A stretch of DNA of 57,190 nt from a virus, in the IMG/VR virus record IMGVR_UViG_3300044643_002265, positions 1 through 57,190 of that record; one strand, given 5' to 3'. Position 1 is the first letter of the stretch, and every line of letters begins with the position of its first letter. The notes under the pieces are model-generated. The model searched no databases. It was given only the letters and a program-made list of their open reading frames with translations, and had not been told where the DNA came from. A program made the position numbers and the translations under genes. Positions 50,580 to 57,190 of the stretch are shown here, in pieces.

Positions 50580-51296
50580 TTATCTGCCAAATCTACTTTT
50601 TGTAGCATTATAGTTCTGCAATACTTCAGTAGCACTTAATGCTCTATTGTATATTTGAACATTGGATATATTACCACTTAAATAGCTAGCAAAAGCTCCT
50701 GATAAATTTCTATACACTCCTAATCTAACTGGAACAGTGCTGGTATATATAGTACCATAACTTCCTGCTAATGTTCCTGGTATTGAAATACCATTACTAT
50801 ACAAATTAATAGATGTTGATGTGTGTACTATATTTAAGCAATACCATATTCCTGTAGTACACACAGTATTTGTAGATGTATATTCACCAGTAATAGATGA
50901 ACACTGTCCATCTGAATCAAATCCATAGTATATTCTACCATCACTTAATACAGCCCAAGAGTATGAAAATTGATTGCCACTACACCATTGTTTAGATATT
51001 AAATTAGGATCAGATGATAAACTATTAAATTTTACCCAAATACCTAATGTTAAATTAGTAGATATATTTAAAGAAGAATTATTTCCACAATCTATTTGAT
51101 CATCAGCCCCATCATATAAAATACTACCCATATTACCAGCGCTAAATGTAGGACCATTGGTTAATGTGCCATTATTACTATTACCACTTAAATCGGTCCA
51201 AGTGGTACCTGTGCCAGGATAGCTAAATTTATTAGCCGCATCCAAACACAATACTAATCCATTTTCAACAATATCTGGTCCACTTTTTCCTGACAT
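50580..51296 (-). CDS. LamG / concanavalin-like lectin protein B2, 238 aa
   Basis: Second of the triplet: SGKSGPDIVENGLVLCLDAA, TFSAGNMGSILYDGADDQID, then a core with several cysteines (CGN, QWCSGN, DGQCSS, TVCTTG, WYCLN) that could form disulfides outside the cell or simply be loop residues; ends VQIYNRALSATEVLQNYN. Separated by an 11-base spacer of the same sequence type as in the first triplet. Confidence 0.87.
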   Translation of the reverse strand: MSGKSGPDIVENGLVLCLDAANKFSYPGTGTTWTDLSGNSNNGTLTNGPTFSAGNMGSILYDGADDQIDCGNNSSLNISTNLTLGIWVKFNSLSSDPNLISKQWCSGNQFSYSWAVLSDGRIYYGFDSDGQCSSITGEYTSTNTVCTTGIWYCLNIVHTSTSINLYSNGISIPGTLAGSYGTIYTSTVPVRLGVYRNLSGAFASYLSGNISNVQIYNRALSATEVLQNYNATKSRFGR

Positions 51297-51307
51297 ATAT
51301 ATTATAA

Positions 51308-52000
51308 TTATCTACCAAATCTACTTTTAACCGCATTATAGTTTTGCAACACTTCACCTGCACTCAATACTCTGTTATAGAATTTATATGAACCTAAACT
51401 CATTGATGTGTATCCGCCATAACCAGGAGATGTACCGTATAAATTATATGTACCAATTGAATGACATGCTAATGTTCCACCATTATATGTTGTTCCGGTG
51501 AAACTACTATCAATTGCACCATTAATGTAGAATTTATAGTCATTATTTTGTGTTGTATTGGTTATATGATACCAAGTACCAACTGTTAATGTTGCCTGTG
51601 AAAATGAATTTATAATATATGCCGACGCATCATACCAAATATATTTCAATTTATTACTTGAATCAAACATAAGTCTAAGTTCGGGATTATCTCCACCTGA
51701 ATTTGCGATAGTCCACCAATAACTACCATTACCCGTTGCATTAAATTTAATCCAAAAATCAATCGAAAATGTTGTCCCCCCAAATCCGGCAGTTGGTAAA
51801 TTAATCCAATCATCAGTACCATCAAATACTATAACACCACCGTTACTAACACTAAATGTAGGACCATTGGTTAATGTGCCGTTATTACTATTACCACTTA
51901 AATCGGTCCAAGTAGTGCCAGTGCCAGGATAACTACGTTTATTAGCCGCATCCAAACACAGTACCAATCCATTTGACACAATTCTGGGTCCGTAATACAT
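51308..52000 (-). CDS. LamG / concanavalin-like lectin protein B3, 230 aa
   Basis: Third of the triplet: YYGPRIVSNGLVLCLDAANK, VIVFDGTDDWINLPTAGFGG, SIDFWIKFNATGNGS, closing LGSYKFYNRVLSAGEVLQNYN. Its N-terminus (YYGPRIV) parallels A3 of the other triplet (YYSPRIV), as B1/A1 (GI-x-RGPKIV) and B2/A2 (SG-x-SGP-x-I) also match in order. This shows that a whole three-gene unit was duplicated. Confidence 0.87.
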   Translation of the reverse strand: MYYGPRIVSNGLVLCLDAANKRSYPGTGTTWTDLSGNSNNGTLTNGPTFSVSNGGVIVFDGTDDWINLPTAGFGGTTFSIDFWIKFNATGNGSYWWTIANSGGDNPELRLMFDSSNKLKYIWYDASAYIINSFSQATLTVGTWYHITNTTQNNDYKFYINGAIDSSFTGTTYNGGTLACHSIGTYNLYGTSPGYGGYTSMSLGSYKFYNRVLSAGEVLQNYNAVKSRFGR

Positions 52001-52004
52001 AAAC

Positions 52005-52382
52005 TCAAGATTCTAATTTGGTATATTTATCTTTTACTGCAAGACACGCATCCAGATAAGTTTGTAATGCTTCTGTATCATTTTTAACAATAGCGTCCAA
52101 ATAATTTGCCATTGGTGGATATGCATTTTTTCTTAGGTCAGATATGGTTCTTACAACCACTTCTTCATTTATTGTTAATCCCCATTGTTGACAATAAGTG
52201 AAATCGTATCCATTGTAACTAGCGAATGGTTCAAACGCTTCATAATTTGTTTTGGATAATACCAAGAAACTGGAACAATCAGTTGTTTGCGCAATAATCA
52301 CAACATCAGTTACTTGTTTTCTTTCTTCTGGTTTACCGAATAACAATTCAAAATTTTGGGATGGTAATTTATAAAGTTTCAT
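52005..52382 (-). CDS. tail assembly-associated protein, 125 aa
   Basis: Alpha/beta N-half, and a C-half RTISDLRKNAYPPMANYLDA followed by QTYLDACLAVKDKYTK. The R-x-x-x-Y-P-x-x-x-x-Y-LDA-x-V-K helix pair is typical of small phage proteins beside tail-fibre genes that are thought to help assembly. It overlaps nothing but is one base from the next gene. Confidence 0.72.
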   Translation of the reverse strand: MKLYKLPSQNFELLFGKPEERKQVTDVVIIAQTTDCSSFLVLSKTNYEAFEPFASYNGYDFTYCQQWGLTINEEVVVRTISDLRKNAYPPMANYLDAIVKNDTEALQTYLDACLAVKDKYTKLES

Positions 52383-52383
52383 A

Positions 52384-52992
52384 TTATTCTAGTAGTTTTG
52401 GTTCATTTATGTTGTTTAATTTTAACGCATCAACAATATCTTTTTGTTCTATCAATATTGTTTCTTTTGGTACTAATCCGATTAGTTTTAAAGATTCTAG
52501 TGTTTGTGGATTGCTCATTGCGTTTAGTAATTTGGCTGGGGATGGTCTACCATTGGCAATAATTTCGGCTTGTATTTCCCGTCCAATTGTTACGGTGAAT
52601 TCGTTATTAGCATTTGCTTCAAACATTTGATCATCTGTATAACCAGGTATTCTGGTGGGTTCAACTATTGTATATAATTCAGCCATTAGATTTTCTAAAA
52701 TCTTTATTTCTTGACGGTTTAATTCAAATGCGTGTTTTTGATCATCTAGATGTGATTCAAGTTCTAAAATTTCTGCTTCTAAGTTTAGAATTACGTGTGG
52801 TAATGCTGGTAATTCTTTTAAATGTTTTAGTTCTGCTAATTTAGCTTTATATTTTATATCAGCCACTTGTTCCAAAACAGCTGCTCTTTTTCTACCCACA
52901 AGAAAACCTTTTAATGTTTTTAACTTTTCCCACGGGGTACTGCCTATCACTTGATAACGATAATTAAATTCTGAATTCAAATTTGATGCCAT
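52384..52992 (-). CDS. coiled-coil virion-associated protein, 202 aa
   Basis: N-terminus SNLNSEFNYRYQVIGSTPWE, then a long charged helix (about 30-125: KAKLAELKHLKELPALPHVI, LEAEILELESHLDDQKHAFE, EIKILENLMAELYTIVEPTR) and a C-terminal helical region (EIQAEIIANGRPSPAKLLNA). Clear coiled coil. I believe related proteins occur near fibre genes of other large phages but cannot name a function; an adaptor between fibre and tail, or a chaperone, are both possible. Confidence 0.75.
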   Translation of the reverse strand: MASNLNSEFNYRYQVIGSTPWEKLKTLKGFLVGRKRAAVLEQVADIKYKAKLAELKHLKELPALPHVILNLEAEILELESHLDDQKHAFELNRQEIKILENLMAELYTIVEPTRIPGYTDDQMFEANANNEFTVTIGREIQAEIIANGRPSPAKLLNAMSNPQTLESLKLIGLVPKETILIEQKDIVDALKLNNINEPKLLE

Positions 52993-53014
52993 ATGTTTGT
53001 TTAATATATATTGT

Positions 53015-55387
53015 TTATGTCGTCGAATATCCAGCTGCTGCCAAACGCTCTCTAGCAGTACCTACACCTGTTGTATCTGTCGCAACTACACCTGTGTTAC
53101 TTACCAAATTTGTCATAGATACAAATGTGACTGTAGATACTATTTTTCCATAACCAAATATAGCTTTATCACCGCCATATCCAGCTGCTGCTAATATATG
53201 TCTAGCGGTACCTACGCCGGTTGTATCTGTCGCAACCACACCTGTGTTACTTACCAAATTTGTCATAGATAAATCTACAGATGTAATCCCATAACCAAAT
53301 ATAGCTTTATCACCGCCATATCCAGCTGCTGCTAAAGCATGTCTAGCGGTACCTACACCGGTTGTATTTGTCGCAACCACACCTGTATTATTTACTAAAT
53401 TTGTTACAGATTCTTGTCCTGTACTATAACCATATCCAAATATAGCCTTATCAGTTCCATATCCTGCGGCTGCTATATAATATCTAGCAGTACCTACGCC
53501 CGTTGTATCTGTAGCGACTACACCTGTGTTGCTTACTAAATTAGTCACAGATACAGTTGCACTACTATAACCATAACCAAATATAGCTTTATCACCACCA
53601 TATCCAGCTGCAGCTGGTGCATATCTAGCGGTACCTACACCGGTTGTATCTGTCGCAACCACACCTGTGTTACTTACTAAATTTGTTAGCGCTGTTGATG
53701 CCCCTGAATCACCATAACCAAATATTGCTTTATCAGTTCCATATCCAGCAGCAGCTAAAGATTGTCTTGCAGTACCAACACCTGTTGTATCTGTCGCAAC
53801 TACACCTGTGTTAGAAACTAAATTTGTCATAGATACATTTGCACCTGTTGTACCATAACCAAAAATAGCTTTTTGAGTACCACTTAAACCCGTTATATAT
53901 GTTATAGCGTTTATTTTAAATGTAGAAGCGCCATCCGTATTCATCAAATATATTGGATATGTTCCTGCCGTTTTTGTTGCTACATTCACATTTAATTGAT
54001 TTTCATTTACATAACTTACTATAGAACCCGTAGTTGCATCAATAAAAACAGATGCGCTAGATTTAAAATTACTACCAGATATAATTATATATTTATTACC
54101 TTTTACAAGATCTACCGCAGAAGCTGTGGTTGGTGTATAACCACTGTTTGTATAAATAATAGATTTAATTTTGGGAATATCTAATGAATTAACCGAATTT
54201 AATGCATTGGTAGCATAACTGCTAGTCACACTTACTTTAGTGTAATCCAATACATTCACATACACTCTATCCACACTGCCGCTCAATGATCCACTTGGAA
54301 ACGGCGATGTAGTCTGCGTCATCTTTACCACTTTAAGCGAACTGTCACTCAATTTTTGTACGCCGTAATCCACATTACTATCATTCAGCCCACCAATCGA
54401 ACCTACATACTTTGTAGCATATTGCGTTACACTAGCATTATTTGGAAATGCTGATGTTTGTGGGGTAAAATTACTCGTATACCTAGCTACACCTTTTGTA
54501 ATTCTTACTTCATCTATATAACCAGCAAAATATCTACCATAATTTTGGTCCGATCCTATTCTAGGTCCTGAGCTAATATTACTGATACCGCCGCTAAAAG
54601 TGCCAGTTGCACGAGATATTCCATCAACATAGCACGCCCACGCACTACCAATTCTTACTATAGCAATATGATGCCATACATCGTCTCTAATACTTATACC
54701 TGTTGTTAATAACAGAGGGCTGCTATCGGAAAAGTCACCCAAATATAATGCAATATCACCTGCAGTACTTGATGCCTGATTTATCATCAACGACCACATA
54801 CCACTGCTAAATAAAGAAGGCGACCTAGAATAAAGAGTAGTGTATTGAACACTACTTGTAGTTTTTATCCACATCTCCCAAGTCAAATCACTAGTACCTG
54901 GTTCTAAGGCTTCATTATCTGGTATAGAAACATAATCATTTGTTCCGTCAAATAATGCACTTGCCCCACCAAATTTACTTTGCGCAGTACTAATTGCAGC
55001 TCCATTTGTAGCAGTAACTGTTTTTGGTGACGGACTATTGTCGGTGAATGTGGTGCTTCCATTTGAACCATCACAATGCAATAATAAACTACAACTATTG
55101 TAATATTGATCGCCTGTTATTGTTTTAGCATCCCATTCTTCTTTGATATCTATGCCCCATTTGTTGCTGCTTAAATTTAAGCCGGTAATTACATTCTGGC
55201 TGCCTGAAGTTACATTGTATAATATGGTTTGTTTAGCAATACTGCCTGTTTGCACTAATCCGCCGCCACCACCTCCACTTGCATTCAAAGCGAATGAAGC
55301 GGTAACAGCGTAACTGGATGTACCTTGAAACAGTGATCCTGTTGAAATTAAACTGGGTGATACTTTTGTTTTTCCTAGTGTAGGCAT
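53015..55387 (-). CDS. modular LamG fibre protein with six-repeat propeller-like C-terminus, 790 aa
   Basis: Short SYAL N-terminus, one LamG cassette (about 45-390), the IPT/TIG-like domain (about 395-498), then six repeats of 47-49 residues (about 500-790). Each repeat reads KAIFGYG, 8-12 variable residues, (S/A)-x-TNLV-(S/N)-NTGVVAT, TTGVGTAR, two or three variable residues, AAAGYG. The spacing and G-x-G/AR pattern fit Kelch-like beta-propeller blades, so a six-bladed propeller is likely. Variable residues fall at the same two places in each unit. No collagen block, unlike its relatives. Confidence 0.87.
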   Translation of the reverse strand: MPTLGKTKVSPSLISTGSLFQGTSSYAVTASFALNASGGGGGGLVQTGSIAKQTILYNVTSGSQNVITGLNLSSNKWGIDIKEEWDAKTITGDQYYNSCSLLLHCDGSNGSTTFTDNSPSPKTVTATNGAAISTAQSKFGGASALFDGTNDYVSIPDNEALEPGTSDLTWEMWIKTTSSVQYTTLYSRSPSLFSSGMWSLMINQASSTAGDIALYLGDFSDSSPLLLTTGISIRDDVWHHIAIVRIGSAWACYVDGISRATGTFSGGISNISSGPRIGSDQNYGRYFAGYIDEVRITKGVARYTSNFTPQTSAFPNNASVTQYATKYVGSIGGLNDSNVDYGVQKLSDSSLKVVKMTQTTSPFPSGSLSGSVDRVYVNVLDYTKVSVTSSYATNALNSVNSLDIPKIKSIIYTNSGYTPTTASAVDLVKGNKYIIISGSNFKSSASVFIDATTGSIVSYVNENQLNVNVATKTAGTYPIYLMNTDGASTFKINAITYITGLSGTQKAIFGYGTTGANVSMTNLVSNTGVVATDTTGVGTARQSLAAAGYGTDKAIFGYGDSGASTALTNLVSNTGVVATDTTGVGTARYAPAAAGYGGDKAIFGYGYSSATVSVTNLVSNTGVVATDTTGVGTARYYIAAAGYGTDKAIFGYGYSTGQESVTNLVNNTGVVATNTTGVGTARHALAAAGYGGDKAIFGYGITSVDLSMTNLVSNTGVVATDTTGVGTARHILAAAGYGGDKAIFGYGKIVSTVTFVSMTNLVSNTGVVATDTTGVGTARERLAAAGYSTT
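53040..53885 (-). repeat. 141-bp tandem coding repeat, six units
   Basis: Units of 141 bases (one slightly longer) encode the propeller-like blades. Most of each unit is identical at DNA level, with differences concentrated after GYG and after GTAR. Confidence 0.9.
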
Positions 55388-55392
55388 ATTCT

Positions 55393-55399
55393 ATAAATA
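55393..55399 (-). promoter_or_regulatory. TATTTAT motif
   Basis: Sense-strand CTATTTATAGAAT directly before the ATG at 55387, in a 61-base gap. Confidence 0.5.
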
Positions 55400-55448
55400 G
55401 TTAATGTCGTTTTATTACCACATTCAAATAATTTGTCATCTTAGATTA

Positions 55449-57190
55449 TTAGACCTTTGTAATTGTAATGGAATTATAATAACCAGTAGTAGGAGCCGTT
55501 CCTACATCTGGAGTAACAAAAAATGTGCTAGGAGGGTTAGTACCTGCATGTGCCAACTGTGTACCAGCGTTGGAATCCCCCCAATGAAAAAGTCCAAATC
55601 TGTCTGATGTATTAGTTACACGATATAGACATTCAAATGATATACCCCATGCACCTCCTGTTGGTATTCCTGATCTATATCCGTTGCCCACAGGCAATGT
55701 AGTATTATTATTTTTACACACCGATATCATATTCCATGTATCTGTTGTGGCTCTTACCTGATATACCAACCGGAATATTCCAGTGTTCAAATGTCGCCAA
55801 TGATAAGCTTCAATACCATTCACGGTTGATGCCGTGGCATTAATCGTTATATTTTGTAGAATCAATGCGGTATTAAACGGCACAATCACTATATTTGCGT
55901 TAGGTAAAGTATATGATACTGTACTGGCCAAATGAACACATTCTGTGATATTTGTCAAAGCATAACTAGCAGTGACAGCATAACTAGCAGTAACAGCATT
56001 ACTTATACTGCCAGATATTGAAACATTATCATAATCCAATACATTTACATATACTCTGCTTACACTGCCACTCAATGATCCGCTACCAACTATAGGTTGA
56101 TTTGGGTATGTAAGCCTTGTCAATTTAAGCGAACTGTTGCTTAACTTCTGTACACCATAATCCACATATTTATCATCAATACCACCAACCAATCCCACAT
56201 ATCTTGTAAGCACTTGATTTCTTGAATTTGGAAATGGTGAATTTCGAGGTGTAAAATTAGATGTATACCTAGCAACACCTTTTGTTATTCTTAATTCATC
56301 TAGATATCCATTTAAAACTGTATTTGTTGAACCCAGAAGGTTTGCTCCTATTTCCAAAGGCGCCGTACCATTATATAACGTTCCGGAAATAGATTGTGTT
56401 GTGCCTTGTTGAACGCCGTTGACCCAAAAATATATATTTGTAGAACTTCTTACGCATGCAATGTGATACCATTGACCAACATTGGGAGTCCAATTTACAC
56501 CTAAATTTGTGGAAGAAGTTCCGTTAGTTGAATAAGTTAAATATAATTGATAAGTTCCAGCAGCATTATATAAATAAATAAAATAAGAATTATTACTTGA
56601 TGCCCATTTTGATATTATGGTGGAGTAATGTCCATTAGAAGATGGTAATGTTACAAAATAAACAAATGATTCTAATGTAAAATCCGAACTACCTAATTCA
56701 AATGCATTGTTATCTGGTATTAACAAATAATCATTTGTACCATCAAAATATGCACTTGCTCCTCCAAATTTATATTGTGATGTGCTTAATTTAGCGTCAC
56801 CGCTAGAAGTGATTGCAAAATTATTTCTGCTATTATCAATAAATCTTCCCGCAGGATTTATACTGTCAAAATGACACAACAAGCTACAACTATTGTAGTA
56901 CTGATCCAATGTCGCAGCGTCCCATTCTTCCACCACGCTTACATCCCACTTGTTGCTACTTAAGCTTAATCCACTTATAGTATTTGTGCTACCTGAGGTT
57001 ACATTGGTCCAAAGTGTTTGTTTTGCAATACTGCCTGTTTGTACGGTAGTACCACCATTTAAAAATCTTACATCAATTTCATCACCGTCATCATATGATT
57101 GATAAAAATTAAGTGTAGAACCAGTTACTGTATAGCTAGAACTATAATTTTGTACAACACCATTTACAGATACTAACAAATGTTCTGGAT
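55449..57190 (-). CDS. modular LamG fibre protein, C-terminal part (start lies outside the window)
   Basis: The frame is open through the right edge, so only the last 580 residues or so are seen. Order: end of a VNGVVQ-type domain (LLVSVNGVVQNYSSSYTV), cassette with SIAKQTLWTNVTSGSTN, a LamG domain, VDYGVQKLSNSSLKLTRLTY and RVYVNVLDYDNVSISGS, SYAL linkers, then a unique C-terminal domain (AYHWRHLNTGIFRLVYQVRA ... NAGTQLAHAGTNPPSTFFVT) of about 150 residues not seen elsewhere here. A TTG near the edge is not a real start. The remainder probably holds a collagen block like its relatives. Confidence 0.85.
   Translation of the reverse strand, partial: PEHLLVSVNGVVQNYSSSYTVTGSTLNFYQSYDDGDEIDVRFLNGGTTVQTGSIAKQTLWTNVTSGSTNTISGLSLSSNKWDVSVVEEWDAATLDQYYNSCSLLCHFDSINPAGRFIDNSRNNFAITSSGDAKLSTSQYKFGGASAYFDGTNDYLLIPDNNAFELGSSDFTLESFVYFVTLPSSNGHYSTIISKWASSNNSYFIYLYNAAGTYQLYLTYSTNGTSSTNLGVNWTPNVGQWYHIACVRSSTNIYFWVNGVQQGTTQSISGTLYNGTAPLEIGANLLGSTNTVLNGYLDELRITKGVARYTSNFTPRNSPFPNSRNQVLTRYVGLVGGIDDKYVDYGVQKLSNSSLKLTRLTYPNQPIVGSGSLSGSVSRVYVNVLDYDNVSISGSISNAVTASYAVTASYALTNITECVHLASTVSYTLPNANIVIVPFNTALILQNITINATASTVNGIEAYHWRHLNTGIFRLVYQVRATTDTWNMISVCKNNNTTLPVGNGYRSGIPTGGAWGISFECLYRVTNTSDRFGLFHWGDSNAGTQLAHAGTNPPSTFFVTPDVGTAPTTGYYNSITITKV

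Noticed and set aside
53015-55387. Diversity-generating retroelement target
   Set aside because: No reverse transcriptase, template repeat or adenine-biased variable region is visible in the window; variation lies between internal repeats instead.
1-57190. tRNA genes, integrase, transposase
   Set aside because: I looked for cloverleaf-like segments in gaps and for recombinase or transposase motifs in the proteins and saw none; gaps are mostly too short for tRNAs.

Overview
The window reads as part of a large tailed bacteriophage genome. It is AT-rich, almost gap-free, has many short overlapping genes of unknown function, carries phage nucleic-acid enzymes, and ends in more than 40 kb of virion adhesin / tail-fibre genes. 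No tRNA, rRNA, integrase, CRISPR array or insertion sequence is visible. Several small virion proteins resemble families common in marine and freshwater myovirus-like phages. One cargo-like gene (4406-4747, minus) is a secreted EF-hand protein of a kind typical of Verrucomicrobia and Planctomycetes, which hints at the host but does not prove it.

Region 1 (1-15.8 kb) is mostly plus strand. It holds an RNA/DNA end-repair set: an Rnl1-type RNA ligase, a polynucleotide kinase, a calcineurin-type phosphoesterase, an Rnl5-type RNA ligase, a pol-beta-fold nucleotidyltransferase and an ATP-dependent DNA ligase. A modification/nuclease group follows: a PD-(D/E)XK-like protein, a Mom-family DNA-modification protein on the minus strand, a second nuclease-like protein and a DUF262 protein. 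At 2.4-4.4 kb there is a membrane pair that looks like a holin and a helical-bundle partner. A train of small overlapping genes (12.9-15.8 kb) includes a predicted lipoprotein and a Zn-finger protein. Seven promoters of the form TTGAC(T/A)-N16/17-TAnnnT precede early-type units. Several place the start codon at or near the expected +1, suggesting leaderless mRNAs, and three sit on or next to the terminator of the previous unit.

Region 2 (15.8-57.2 kb) is entirely minus strand: 34 tightly packed genes, almost all virion surface proteins. In transcription order (right to left) they are modular collagen-like/LamG giants (one with a six-unit propeller-like tail, one with an IPT-like and a glycine-rich tail), two triplets of LamG lectin-like proteins with small assembly-chaperone-like genes, large repeat proteins (57-bp and about 160-bp tandem repeats, three cupredoxin-like domains), a tail protein, and five tandem glycine-rich adhesin paralogues, ending with small chaperone-like genes. 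Nine of these genes, and one plus-strand gene next to the lysis-like pair, have TATTTAT in the sense direction 4-19 bases before ATG, a candidate late promoter.

Taken together, the left part equips the phage to survive host nucleases that cut RNA and DNA. The right part is a very large, internally duplicated and recombining set of host-recognition proteins. Family names rest on motifs read by eye; no database search was run.
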